Below, one piece after another: positions 48,059 through 61,870 of a DNA stretch of 64,000 nt. Numbering within the stretch: position 1 is the first letter of the stretch; the number at the start of each line of letters is the position of its first letter. The notes below the pieces were generated by a model. The model was not told where the DNA came from. It did not search any database and was given only the letters and a program-made list of their open reading frames with translations. Both the position numbers and the translations under genes were made by a program. The stretch covers positions 950,866 through 1,014,865 of the forward strand of contig WARS01000044.1 of assembly GCA_008933995.1 (NCBI GenBank). Direction: 5' to 3'. Origin of the DNA: Datnioides undecimradiatus (Eukaryota > Chordata > Actinopteri > Lobotiformes > Datnioididae).

Positions 48059-48084
48059 TTAAACTCTGTGTTAGCAAGAAATAA

Positions 48085-48510
48085 TTTGACATTGTGGGAA
48101 GTAATACTTATCTGCAGTCTAGCAAAGAGTTAAAATAAAAAGATTAATGTGACTCTAATATGAGTCAGTTAAATTAGGCAGTTAGCCTAGCTTAGCATAA
48201 AGGTTGGAATCAGGGGTAAACAGCTAGCCTTGCTCTGTCCAAAGACTATTGCTTGCCTGCAACTATTTCTCGGCTGCCAGTATTGACCTTTTTTTCCTGC
48301 TGGTTGCCTGTCAACCTCATTGTGACAACAACAACAAAAACATATATAATGAGATATATCATGTAAATTTTAGAGGTGCTGGAAGTTGTATTTTGTTACA
48401 TCCTGCCAGAGCCAGACTAGCTGTTTCCCCCTGTTTCAAGTATTTGTGCTAAGCTAGGCTAATTGGCTGATGGCTGTAGCTTCATATTTACTGTACAGAT
48501 ACTGTGAAAT
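48085..48510 (+). mobile_element. MITE-like percomorph repeat (copy 3, most complete)
   Basis: The left part has GCCTAGCTTAGCATAAAGG and AACAGCTAGCCTTGCTCTGT. The right part has the complementary GTGCTAAGCTAGGCTAATTGG and GGCTGTAGCTTCATATTTAC, so the element has long imperfect inverted ends. Non-coding; the interior is AT-rich. Confidence 0.6.
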
Positions 48511-48519
48511 AATTCTTTT

Positions 48520-50192
48520 TATCTCACTTATCTCTGCATTTTCACAAAGTATGTGGGTAAGTGTGGACCTCAGGTTATGATGATCTCTTTGGAGCTCATC
48601 TCTATTTATATTGACAATACCAAAAATATAAAACAAAAATAAATTTGCCCAGTTTGTCCAGTTCCTCTACAAATGAAATACATAAAAAGGCAAAACATAA
48701 ATTTATTTTACTATGAATTTAGCAGTGTTTAGCTACTCTGTAAGTGACAATACACTGAAATATTAACAGGAAAACAAACATCCTTACATTTCCAGATAGG
48801 TATTAGTTATATTCTGACTGATTTTTTTGTAATTATATCAACAAGAGGTTGCTGTAGGCTACATGTAACATGGTTCCATAGGTATAACCTTCATAGCACA
48901 GAGGGGAAAGCAGTTGTATACACACCTGTAAATCCCACATTTGGTCGTGTGAAATGGAGTGTGTGAGTTAAGTGTGTGTGTGTGCCAGCCATACTGTGTC
49001 TTTACAGGCACGTGGCCTGTGATTGCATGTTGAGAGAATCCCCCTATTTCAACAGCAATAAAGTGTAAAATTGGAAGGTGGGCCTAGTAGAGGTGAAACC
49101 CACAATTACCTGTCGTCTGCTCTGGCGTGTATATTCTCTAAGTGTAAGAAACCTTCGCATGGGGTTACTGTGAAACCTTTAGACTGAAGTTTGTTCAAAT
49201 GCAAGTAAGAAGCACAGCATGAATGTGAGTTTTTACACATTTCATTAGCTAATGAGTCTTCCCTACATCAGTTCCCAGGTGTTTGAAGCATGTAAGGTTT
49301 CAGAACTCACAGAGAAATTTCTGGAGCATTATTTTATTTTAAGATTCTGATTTCTCCTCCTATAAGTGTTAATGTCAGCATGGATAAAAAGTTGGAAACA
49401 CTTCATTTGAAGCCCTGAGCCGCAAGGATAACAAGAGCTCAAACAAGTCACACTGCAAAGGTCAAACTTCTTAAATCAAACCAGTTTTTTTCACAATTTT
49501 GCAAGGCTTTGGTATATTCAACAATCTTCTTTTGCATCCAGTGACCTTATAGAGGTTCCTGATTTATTCAACAGCCAGGTTTCTCAGGGGTAAAAGGGGA
49601 AGTTCCATTTTAATAGGACGGACTGATCATTGTGATAAAGTCTGTCTGCAAGGAGAAAATACAAATAGAGGAGAGGAGACACAAATCAGACCAAGTAATC
49701 CTCCTATCTAATACTTATGCATTACATTGTAGTACTGCCATTACACAGACTATTTATAAGAGGATGCCCTATATTAAACTGCATTTAATGCCATAGGGTG
49801 TGGTATCAAGTAGATAGTGAAAACTTAATTGCATGATGCAAAAAACCCCATTAGCCAGAGTGCAAACAGCAGTTAAAGGGGTTTGAAAGTTAATTACTGT
49901 TTAGTTACAGCACAGTTATGACTGGTTACACAGCGCTTTCCTCAAGCACTCATCCTCAGATGAACCCAGAGTCCTATCATCCCATCCAAGGTCTACATCG
50001 GACGAAACCTCCTGCCACGTTGTCTCTCCTCTCCTTTCTCCCCTCCCTGTCTCTCTCCTTCTTCTCTCCCAGTCTCTCTGTCTCTTCCTCATTCCCTCAC
50101 TCTACATTTCTCACTGTGTTTTTTCTACTTCTCTGACTAATCTGCTTTATTTTTTCATCATCTCTCTCTGTCTCTGATGATACCTTTCTATT

Positions 50193-50224
<32 letters not shown>

Positions 50225-53200
50225 ACATATGATGTGGTTCTTGCAGGGATGAAGGGAGGGTCGGTCCAGTCAACCTGCTTCCTGTGCTCTGTGCAGCCTA
50301 AATGCCAGCTTGGTGACCACACAGCAGTGCATGAAGGGTGCAGTGACGCTTGAGCTGCTGCTCCTCGGTCACAGGCCATTTTCACTGAGCAGTGCTCCCT
50401 CTCATTTTGTCAGGACTCTCAGACAGACACGCTGTTGCCTTCCATAAGTCTCCACATGCAAAATACATGCTGCAAGTTAACCCTTTAAAGGGCACTCATT
50501 GAAATACTTGTAAATTCAAAATTTCAACCCCAGAGTGTTGTTGGAGCACATAACATGACCATTTTACTTTTGTAACATTTTGAAAAAAATGTAGTTTTCA
50601 ACATGTCACACAGTCTTGCAGTAATATTCAGTGTATAGATTTTCTTTAATGTCAACAGTCTACAGTTGATTTTTTATTAATTGAGCTATAGAAGATGATT
50701 ATTCATGATTCTGTGTAGTATGCTGTTCCTCTTCAAAGTCTTTAAAGTCGACATATCCATCGACACTCCATCCTCTTTTCTGTTTCCTTTTATTCCTTTA
50801 TTGACTTTAGTCATACAACCATCATACAAACTTGTTTTACAAAGCAAACAGGCACCAATCAGTCACCAGATTAGCGTTTTTTGTGATGCTATACATTTTA
50901 GCCTAAACTGGCAGATTGTAGAGACAGAGAGGAAACTCACAGAGAGGGGGACTTGACACCTTCAAAGGACCTGAAGGCCAGACCTGCCTCCTCCTCCATA
51001 GGTGAGATGCTGAAGCCTCATACAGACCAAACTTGGGCTCTCCACACTGACTCACAGAGTCAAATCATTTCCATATTTATTATCAGGAATGTCCATAAAA
51101 AAGCATAAAGTTAGGAGTCAGCTTCAGAAAGTGCACCATGCTAATAACAAATACATTCAAATAATTCAGTTATTACATCTGTTTACAGACAAATGTCATA
51201 TATGTTACTAACTTGTTGCAGTGTCTATTTCATTTTCAATACATTATTGGGTATATTAACCAGTAATCAATAGTACCCAACATGGTGATAAATGTTTCAT
51301 TAAAGATTGGCCTTGATCTTCTGGAACAACACATTTGAAAGTTTTAGTCCCTGAATACAGACACAGCTACAATGAACGTGCTGCTAATCTAGATTGGAAT
51401 ACACAAGTAATTAATTATAGTAACCACAAACACAGAGCAACCTACAGAGATGTGAGGCACACATCCTCCCTGTCTCCATTTACCAGGTGGAAATGTGCAA
51501 CCACTTGGGACTAAGCAGTCACGGCAATAAATGCACATGATTCAGCTACACATACACGCTGGTGATCAGCCTTTACAGTTCATCACAGTCTCCACTGTCT
51601 AGACTGCCATCTCTTACTAAAGCTTCAGTGGGCTACAGTGATCTAAACTGCACTTCTTTCTACCTGCTCATTACTACATTTAAACATATTTTTTAGAAAG
51701 TCACAGTAGCATTTCACCCCAAATGCCTTTGGCAACAATGTCAAGAAACGTGAAGCGTCTAAACACCTCCCACAATCCATGCTGTGCACCGCCCCAACCA
51801 TTTGCAGACTAAAAAAAAAGGAAAAAGAAAAAAAAAAAAGCCGTGCAGAGGAAAAATAGCTTTGCCCAAAATAAACAGGAATGTTGCAAAGAAAATAAGA
51901 ACGATAAAAACAAGAAACAGCCATTTGTTTAATTCACCCAAGATTTTGGAATCCATATCATCAACCTTTTGAAAACACCATTCAGTGGAAATGTTTCATG
52001 TCAAACCGCAGAATATTTGGTTAAACCAACTGTGTACGTTCAAACTTTGCACCATCTTTTATCTTTTCTTGTTTCTGTGACAGTCAGACAGAGACTGTGT
52101 TAAACTCCATCCTCCTCTGTTAACTCCAGCCACAGACTACAGCTGCTAGTTTCTTTTCTATGCCCTCATGAGTGAGAGAGCAGCATCCTCTTCTGGTTAA
52201 AATGCTCAATAAACAAGACACTCCCTATGTTGGATATCGTTGCCCTGGTGTGTTGACCACATCGGAGCCAGAGAGAAAAACCCGACTGTCTCAGTTTGTT
52301 AAGTCACAAATAACTGTTTAAACTCCACAAATACAACATGGAAGGAATGGGTTTGTTCACATGTATATACATATCCTTTGCAAGAAATCTAAACCCAAAC
52401 TACTGCAAGAAGCAGTCTTCTTCACACAAAGCACCTGTGGAAAGCACTGTCTCATTGTCCACTGGAGGGTGCCACTGCATCACATACAGTACTGTACCAT
52501 CGGCGAGTGTGTTTCTTTATTAAAATGCAAAAGGCGTCAACAACTGCTTGCGGGTTTGTGAAGCATTTTGTTAAAAACAGGTGTCTAAATCTCTGTCCAA
52601 CTTGACAGTTGCTGACAAGCTGTTATTTACTTGCAACCGGGCATTGTAAATGTATGTTCTGGTCTGCACTCACTTTGTTCTGCTCATTCACACCTGGACG
52701 TTTTGGTCACTATTGTCTCCACTGGAGCCAGCCACAGATGAAGTTTGGATGAAGGATGTCTCAATACCCAGATTCATTCGGCCAATTGAGAGACAGGACT
52801 TCATTTCTTTCACAGCAAATCTTTCGGTGATCACATAATAACCTGTATTTACCCACTCATGTGATTTCCAGAATCCTTTTATGTGTAATCTCTTCTGGGA
52901 AGTAAAGTGCAGTTATTTTGTTCAAAGAAAAACACAAACAACAAACAAAAAAAAATCTCTGCCAAGACCGGTTGATTCATCTTGTCTCTCAACTCAAACT
53001 CTGTCAAATCCTTGGAATATTTATGCATGATAAAATAATGCTCCAGGACAACATGTTTAAAGCATTTTCTTGTGCAGACTGATATGGTTGTACAAACTAT
53101 GCTGCATTTTCCTAGTTATTCCTATTAATTTGGCCTGTTATTGGAATCATAGTGTGGCGCAAACAACCTCATCAACCACACAACCTGAAGTGTTGTTGAA

Positions 53201-53940
53201 GTGGTCTTTCAGGCAAAAGAGACTCATCTACTGATTACGACACCCGTGTTTCCACAACTGGGTTCATATTGTGGTACAAGATGCATAATTTCCCCACTGT
53301 TTCTAAAAGCCTTTGCTGGAGCGAGTCTCAGTCACATCCAAATATATCCTTGTGAACTTTTTGTGACCATCAGGGAAAATAAATCAAACTTTCAAGTGCA
53401 GCGTGACCTGGCTGTCAGTGAGCAGAATAAATTTTGCTCTGGTTTTCTCCTGCGGCGATGTGCAGCTCTGATGATGCAGCATGACAGACTGGTCACCAAA
53501 ACTGGCCAGTGAATGAGTGATCTGTCAGGTCATGTTTATAAGGAATATATGGCCACGGTAAATCATTCTCTGTTTTTGGTTGGACATAAACAAAAGCAAG
53601 TCTGAAGCAAACACCTGAGCATGCTGTTTCCGTTTCGTAGTAGTTTGGATCATTATGCTAAAAAAAATTGAGTGACAGATGAAGCCCATCTGGAAGAGAC
53701 AGCAGAGAGGAGCTGGGACAAATTAAATGTCACCTTAAAATACTGGTACAAACACATAAATTGTAGAATAACCACTTTATGCTTTACTAAAATAAAAAAG
53801 TATCAATACTATAGTCTAAGCATACTCCATAGCAACCAGAACACTGCATTCAAAACAGTGCTTAAAATGGCTGTAATCAACATTTTAACAATGCCCATGA
53901 GTGTGGTCCAGGATGCAACTTCGCTGTGTCGCTTCACTCT
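48520..53940. other. Intergenic DNA, no gene recognised
   Basis: C/T-rich low-complexity sequence at 50010-50220 and an A-rich tract at 51810-51840. No supportable exon or RNA gene. Confidence 0.5.
50191..50224 (+). repeat. (TTTC)n tetranucleotide microsatellite
   Basis: About eight TTTC units. Confidence 0.95.
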
Positions 53941-53947
53941 CACCGGT

Positions 53948-54122
53948 GAACATAGTGGAGCATTTAGCAGCTAAAGATCCGGACAGCTCCCTCAGGAGTT
54001 GGTAGAGGCCAAAAACAGAGCTAAAACTGAGGGAATGTTGGACGTACATTCACCAGATGGTCAGCAAAACAAATCCAAATGAATAACAATGATGCTGCCG
54101 GATGAGAAAATAAGCAGCAATG
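53948..54122 (+). mobile_element. Dispersed repeat, copy A
   Basis: It starts AACATAGTGGAGCATTTAGC and continues with CAGGAGTTGGT, CAAAAACAGAGCTAAAA and CCAAATGAATAACAATG. A second diverged copy lies at 61701-61870 in the same orientation, which supports a repeat family. No coding capacity. Confidence 0.6.
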
Positions 54123-54129
54123 CCCTGAC

Positions 54130-57100
54130 AAGCGATGATAAAGGTGATTCACTCATTTCTGCCACCCCCAAAGCAGCCAGAAAACTGCAGATTTAAGAAT
54201 GCACAGAAGTATAACCAGAAACAAATGTCTTCATACTTATCATAACAGAATGTCTCATATTAGTCTCATATATGCCGTATTATTAATGTGTAAGCAACAT
54301 TATAATGTTTGGTTAACAATTATAACCAAACCTCCAGTTAGGTACACAAAGCTTACTTTTGGCCAGGGCTCCATAGCTGGACTCATCCTTTATTATCAAC
54401 AATACATAAATTCTATGAAACAGATGTTATGAACAGGATAAAAAGCACTGGTCAGGGAACGTGCTCCTTTCCATAAATATCGTACGTAACACTCTCCCTC
54501 TTCCATTCATGGTTTCCATGATACAGTGTGGCATTAATTGACACTGGTTTGATGTCATCCTCGCTGAAGCCATGCCTCAGCGTGTTGAAATATATTACTA
54601 TTTCAATAAGCTTTTTTATTGGGTGCAGTGTTATCACCCAATATCATCCTACAACCTCCTGGAATTATTCTGGTAAGCTGCTTCTTTTGAGCCAAGTAAC
54701 ACTACAAATATGGGAATAGAGGCACGAGTTTATTGGTGGTGATATACTAAAAGAAGCCACATGTGGTCTGTGTCTATGTCTTTTGAAAACAGAATGAACC
54801 GTGTCCAATCTAATCTCATTTTGATTCACTTCTCAGGAAGAACCCCTCTAAATCTAGTCTGACATGTGATTCGATGAGAAAGACCCTGCCATGTTTGTTT
54901 CCCTGCTCCCTGCTTAGCTGTATTTACTAAAGGTCCTGTTCAGTCACTCAAGAGTCACCAGGAGACTCAATAAGGAAATGAAAGCTTCATCTGCATACAT
55001 TAGAATTGTAAATGCTCAAGACAGTAGCCATACATAAAGATTAGTCTTAAAAAGTGTCAGAACTTCAGAGACAAGCTGAACAGAGGAGAGAGACACAGAT
55101 CAGTGGACTAGAGACAGATGGGCTACTAGGGCACATTGATAATTATGCATATGATAATTTGACTTGTAAACTGAAACGTGCCCTTGAGGGGGAATAAAGT
55201 ATTCTGGGGGGTTTTAAAGATTTTGTTTCAGCTGCAGCTTGGTGGATATTTTACCTCAAAAATAAACAGAGAAACAGCAGTGCAATTTAGCAGTTTAAAA
55301 TAGTTTACAATCAGTCCATGTTTTACTGACACCAAGCCGTTCACACTTTTATTTAGAAAAAAATATCTATTCTGAATCTGTTGTGAATTTAATGGTGGTT
55401 TGTAGCTCTATCAAAAATTTGGAGGCTAAAGCTTTGAAAAGTTACTAATATTTAAACTAATAAAAACCAATTTTTCTTTGCAAACTTTTACTCGCTCACT
55501 AATCTGTTCAGGAGAAAAACACAATGACACTACAAATCATAACCTATTGTTGTCTGTGTGATTAACACCAGTTGGAGAGTTCTAACTGTCAGTGATGCTG
55601 GTCAAAACTGCACGGATTCACAGGTTTAATATGTGAGACTTAATCAGATATTGTGTGAACATTGTAATACTTGTTCTAAATTGTATGAACTAACTGTGAC
55701 AAATATGAATGTGACAAATATTAAATAAAAGAATGAAACAATTAACAAAGAATTGGTTGTTAATTTCAATATATTGTTTGGCCTCTGTTAAACTTATTTC
55801 ACAGCTTTAGATGCTATGGTCACTTCCTGTTTGCACTATTTACAGTTTTTGATTGGTCTGATGTCTGTTTCCTAGCAACTGATTTACACATTTCTAAAGT
55901 CTTTACCAGCTACAGTGGGGCATTTTCATCAGTTGCAATGGTGCCACCTGATTTGGTTGTGGCTAGTGGCTTAGTTGGAATAATTCTTAATTCTGATTCT
56001 GATTTATGCATATATCCAAAATTGTCCTGAACTATTGTGCCTCAGACATGAGTGATTGACTTGTTTATCTTTTCAATATAAAATAACAACTTTGAAGAGG
56101 ACATAAATAACTGTGTGTCATGTAGTCTCACACTGAGTCCTCTTGCCTTGTGCAGACGATGCACTTAATCATCAGTGATGCGTCCAGACCATCAGGAGGT
56201 CATTTCTTTCCACCTTCCCTCTTGTTAGCTTGAGTAGAAGTGTGCAAACACATGATTAGCTTACTGTGAGTCCATGGCGCATCCAGGACCCAGGTGATTA
56301 GTGTTGATTTGACATGAAGACACTGTGTTCTCAACACAGTATGGGGGCAGAAAACACACGTGTGTGTTTTTGAAGCTGACTCTCAAGTAAACCTGTTAGA
56401 TTACCATAAGTGGAAAAGTCAGGACTTTTACTTATTTAGAAGAACTTGTATGTGTTGCAGAAGGACCTAATATTCAGTGATAATCAGTCAATTTCATGAA
56501 TTATTATTTTTATTCAGTGAATCACTCTGGATCAGTTTTATTATTTATTATCTAAGAAATGTTATTTATGTGTGAAAATTGATCCTCGGGCTCGCTTTAA
56601 TTTCCCAAAATGTAGAACATTAAAAGACAATTGACAGGAGACATACAAAGAGTTACACCCAACCCAAATCAATTTAGTAAATCTTATCTGTATGACCTCA
56701 TAGGGATCAAGATCACCACTTTTTCAAGTATGTTTTTGCAGACACAGAACACAGATGAAAAACATTATGTGTCAGTTCACAGGTTTGTCAGTAAATAATA
56801 TCACTTTCTGCAGGATTTCTCAAACATCTTCAAAGTACAGAGCTCAAATTGACACATGGAACACCAGACTGGAATTCTGTGGAGTTAAAAAGGAAATCGC
56901 TTTACATCATCCAGCTGATTATTTTAAAGATGGTTACTTTTAACTACTTATTTTTTCCAGAAGAAAGCAAACAGGAACCACAGTTTCATGCTGATTTGCT
57001 TTGTGGACATGTTCCTGTTGTATTTTGCTCTGTGAATTTCATTTTTATTAATGAATTTATTTTCAAATAATATTTTTATTGAGGCTCCATATATAACACT

Positions 57101-57140
57101 CACTCCATATATAACATTTACTAGAAACAAACAGCTGACA
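54130..57140. other. Intergenic DNA, no gene recognised
   Basis: AT-rich. It contains a 20-bp perfect palindrome AAAACACACGTGTGTGTTTT near 56353. No supportable gene. Confidence 0.5.
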
Positions 57141-57144
57141 GTAA

Positions 57145-57459
57145 CCCTGCTGAAAAAAACAGCTTAGAGAACCAGGCTGTTCAGGCTGGTCAACCAGCTA
57201 AACCAGCTAAACCAGCTCAGGCTGGGCTGGTTAGGTGGTTCAGAGGGGTTTTCGACACTTTAGCTGGTCAGGGTAGCTGGTTAAGCTGGTCATTGCTGGA
57301 CAATTGGCTGGTCACAGTTGGACTAGCTGCTCTAACTGGCATTCCAGCTACACCAGCCTGCGACCAGCATAACCAGCCAGCTCAACCAGCTTAACCATCT
57401 AAGTACCAGCTAAACCAGCTACCAACCGTAGCTGGTTTAAGCTGTTTTTTTCAGCAGGG
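57145..57459. mobile_element. Palindromic MITE with perfect 22-bp terminal inverted repeats
   Basis: The left end starts CCCTGCTGAAAAAAACAGCT (57145-57166) and is the exact reverse complement of the right end (57438-57459). The 270-bp interior is a dense array of ACCAGC/GCTGG words in both orientations, so the whole element can fold into a long imperfect hairpin. There is no transposase, so it is non-autonomous. Flanks GTAA and ACCT do not show an obvious target duplication. The identical terminal repeats suggest a fairly recent insertion. Confidence 0.88.
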
Positions 57460-60400
57460 ACCTGAATGAATTATGGGATTTTACAACCCATTTGCGCCAC
57501 AAAGCCACCAGATAATGCAGAAATGATCATTTTTCATGAATTTGCTATTACAGTAGCCATCTTGTTTCTGGCAACCAACAGTGAACAATCTCAGCCTTGT
57601 TTGACATGTAGCGCTGACCTAAATCCAACCTGGGTAGTGAAGATAAGCAGCTGGTAAATTACTTTCCAAGTATAGAACCGGACAAAAGGCTTCATGAGGA
57701 TACATGAAGATTCAGTGCTGAATACATAAGGCTGTCACAGGAGAAATATTAAGCAGTAGTAGTCCATTATAACCTCTCAATACTGAAATTCATTTTCCCA
57801 GTAATTACGATTAGGCTTTACATCATCGCTGATTTTGGACTGGTAAATAAATGTCATAATTATGTTATTTCTCTAAATTTGACTGGAGAAGGAAATCTTC
57901 TCATGGTGATTGACAAGTATGCATGACAGATTTGCCCAAACCCACAGTTTCACTAATCACTCTAAAATCCTTGTCTCTCCGTTTCAGTGACAGCGCAGGA
58001 TAATCCTGTCAGTCAGGACCAGCCATATTGATTTTTCCTTTGCCCATGCAGAAGCTGTAATCACAGCTGATGTCATATTCTGTTTGCATAATGGTCTGTA
58101 TCTTGCTGCTGATCTGTTTTGTGTTTTGCCGTTGCTGTTATTCTTCATGCGCATTATCCTTTTCAGCTGCCTTGTGTCCAAAGATTTAACTTCAAAGCAG
58201 GGATTTCGTGCACATTTGAATGACAATCCAGTGACTCAGTTCCAGACACAGGGGCACACAGTCAGATTAGATACAGTGGCTTTGGTGGTAATATATGGAA
58301 AAGGCCTTAAATTGAACTGTTCAACTTTCCTTCACACTACGGCCTTAGCGGCATCTGCCAGCACCTTGTTTTCTAATGTTACCATCAACCTTGATATGAC
58401 TCGTCTGACCAGAGCCTCACCTCATCTTTACCATCCACTCGTTCTATATTTAAGCAGAGAGCTCTCCTGGGCTGTGCTTGTGTCCCCAAGCCTGCAGATC
58501 TGAAGTAGTGCTTGTATGTATTGTGACAACAGGATGGCATTGAAGTCGAGTCACATCTCAGCTGCGGTAGAGGTGAGTGCTGTCAGAATGAAGGGAAAAA
58601 AATAAAAGAACACTTGAATATACGTACGAGCACAGAGGATATAGTAAACACCTGAATTCAAAGCCTGTGTTTGCAGTTCAACATCTAACAGAGAGAGGGA
58701 ACAAATAGAAACACTCCCTTATGTTTTCTCATCAGTGATGTTGTGTTCAGTGAGCGAATCACAAGAGAGACATCGCACTAATTTGTTAATCAATAAAAGT
58801 CTCCTACTGAGTAAGCAACTGGGATTTTAAATCACTCTCACTTCTGCATAAGCAGATTACTGTGGATTTGTTTGGGATCCATTTTAAGCCAGTTTAGTTT
58901 TCTTCAGAGTCAGTAACCTTCTAAAATGGACTCGAGCTCAGTTCGACTGCACTGTCTTGTGTGCTGAGAGCTGACTGAAAAAACTGGACCTGCTTCATTT
59001 CAGCAGACTTGATCGGTCAATTCATGACACTGTGACATTTACATCCATCAAGGAGTTGAATGATAAATACTGTTTTATGGTGATCACAGCTGATGCTAAC
59101 CTTGCTGTCTTTGTTAACCTTTGGGCACATGCTGCATGGGCATTTGTCAGCTGAAGCACTGTGATGCATATTAATCAACAACTGGAAAGAAAAAAAAAAA
59201 AATCATTGCCTGGAGTTCAAGCACCGATTCCTTGGAGTGCTTTCAAATCTACATAAATGTTGAATTTTTAATGCAGGCAGAAAGAAGCTCTCAAGAAGAG
59301 ACTAGAGCACAGCATTTGTTCTAAACTGTAATCATAATCAAAGTTGATGGTTTTTGGCTGAAATAACACTCCAGACAAAATTACTTTATTTCAAAATATT
59401 TCCCTGGACTGTATGAAAGGTTTCCAACAAACAATATGGGTGCTCTCCATGAGGACCTAAGATCTTGCCTGACTGCCTGAGCAATACTTTCTACTTTAGA
59501 GGAAAGCAACAACAAAACAACCTCTTCCTCCAGAACTTTACTTTCTAGTTAAAAATGCAAAAAAAAGTTGTTTTTCATGCTATATTTATTTAAGCTACAT
59601 GTTTTAGGCTTTTATCATTAAGTGTCAGATGTACTGGGGGTTTATTGAAAATGATTTAGTATTTCTGTATGGAGCTAACTGCTGCGCCTGTTATAGCTAA
59701 ATATAGCTGTATTTAGTGAAAAAACAAAACAAATCTCAAAACTTAATAATAATTTATTGATCCTCACTTTGGACTAATTGGTCTTGACTTAGGATTTAAA
59801 AGTCTTGTCATGGATTCAAATGGCATTCTATACTTGTTGACCTTGTTGTTGTTCTTGCTGACTTACTAGTCTCAACTTGACTTGAGTTGCTTCTCTTGAC
59901 TTGCGGCTTGTTGCTCCTGACACACCTCTTCTGACTTCTAAAAGGAGATAAATTTGACGCTGAAAAACATTTAAACATTCTCATTTACCCAGACTCACTT
60001 TTATTTAATCACAATGACAAAGACCAAGTACCAGCTGAGATGTTTGGGGCTGCAGTTTCAGTTTGTGCTGCAGTTTCAGCATCTTCTCCCCTGATGGTGG
60101 AGATGACTCATTGTTTGAGCTGATCAGGGGTTGTTGGGAAGCCATGATTTGCATGGTGTCATCTGAGGAATTAACAATATTGTGAAGAGCTAACCTAAGA
60201 CTAATTAGGATGTGTCTGTCTCAGTAAAGTCTTTTCTTGTGTCCGAGTTGGAATCTTTCTCCAAATATTTATCAGCAAAAACTGGGAAGGTCAAGCCTAA
60301 TGTATTCCTGACAGCACTCGTATGTTGATGCGATCTTCTCTGCACTGACACAGCAGGACCAGACGGGGTGTGTCCATTACTCATTATGTCAATCAATCTT

Positions 60401-61700
60401 AATATACAGAGTACGTAATTACAGTACATGCCTTTAGGGGTGAATGTTCCTTCAGAGCTTGGACAGTGAGGAGGATCACTCTCACAGAGACACAGAGATG
60501 TTGAGCTCTGAGGCACACTGCTTTAATATTAATTTTTACATTTTATTTGATGCAAGCATGGACAAGGCATCATTAATGATTATATACCTTTATGATTAAA
60601 GAAATTAGAGATCAAACTCTGCGATCTTACACAGTGCAGTATAATAATAGTTGTGTTTTGCTTTTGATACGCTTGCTGCATTAGTTTAATGCTAAATCCC
60701 ATCCTGCTACATGGCCTCCAGCTTTAGATTTTCATTAACTGAGGTATGACAAATTTGCAGAGATACACAGTGGCTCTTTTTGGAATATGCTGCCGCACTA
60801 ATACCTGTGCTGGCTTTTATAATCAGATTACAGTTCATATAGTCAGATTGTACTTTCTAAGTGGAAAGTGGGTCAGGGGTGTTGTGGAATAAAAAAAGCA
60901 CCATGGGATCCGACTGCTCCTCCCACACTTTATTTTCCCTTTTTTGAAGATACCGGGTGTCTTTGGAGGGTGGTGATGTGAACTCAAAGTCAGTGTGTAA
61001 CTTTGGTAAAACTTCAGAAAAATAACTGCTTCACCCTGTGTTTTATGAAGGCTGCTTCTTGGATATTAGGATAAGATATGATATCAAGGCTTCACTTAGG
61101 ACTATAATTGACAGCAGATCACCAGCATTTAAGCAGTGTCAAAGTGAGCCTTGCATATTGGATTAGTGAATCTATTCATCAGTCACTTTTTAAATTGCTG
61201 CAGTATGTTACTGATGTGCCAAATGAGCCATCATGCTTTGCTGTAACCAGTCCCTGTGTGGTCTTGCATTGAGGTTTGGTAGATTCATGTTGACCCTAAT
61301 TGATATAAGTCTTTGAAGTTATTTATTGATTAGAATGATTTTGTAAACTATTCACATTTATCAGGGTCAAATTAGGAAACTTGAAAACTTAGTTTGAGTT
61401 TAGTTGCTATAATAAATATATTGACAAAGGACCTAAAGGGGTTGCTCAAAGCCACAACACTTCTGCATTTCCCCTCAGCTGCATGGTGCATTTTAGTGTC
61501 TTTATGCTTGGTTGTTTTGGTTTTCAAACCCACTATTTTTCTTTTTTTGAGCTCCCTGTCACTGATAATCAGCATTGTTGTTAGACACAGCAGGCAGATG
61601 TTTTCAGTGAAAAGGTTTTAAGAAAAACAACAAACCAAAACCCTTCTGTTCACTTCCTGCCCAGCACAAAACAGCAGACAGAGACAGTCACCAACAGGCT
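57460..61700. other. Intergenic DNA, no gene recognised
   Basis: The 139-codon open frame at 58084-58503 is the longest on the plus strand here. It shows no known domain, no splice context and a composition expected by chance. Confidence 0.5.
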
Positions 61701-61870
61701 TGGAAATAGTGGAGCATTTAGGAGTTGGTGTGAAAACAAAGCTAAAAGGACAGTGACAGAGAAATTGGCTCCAAATAAATACTAATGTTGTTCTGCATTA
61801 ACCGAATATGTAAATAGCCAAGTGTTTGCTAATATGTTAGCAAACATGTTAACATGCCATATTAAATGTA
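61701..61870 (+). mobile_element. Dispersed repeat, copy B
   Basis: It shares AGTGGAGCATTTAG, GGAGTTGGTG, CAAAGCTAAAA and CTCCAAATAAATACTAATG with copy A at 53948, with internal deletions. It continues into AATATGTTAGCAAACATGTT, which resembles the end of this repeat kind. Confidence 0.55.

Noticed and set aside
56353..56372. 20-bp perfect palindrome with a CACGTG core
   Set aside because: It is mostly an AC/GT dinucleotide run in mirror arrangement, so chance palindromy in simple sequence explains it.
58084..58503. 139-codon open frame on the plus strand
   Set aside because: No recognisable domain, no conserved motif, no splice or promoter context. A frame of this length is expected by chance in 64 kb of AT-rich DNA.
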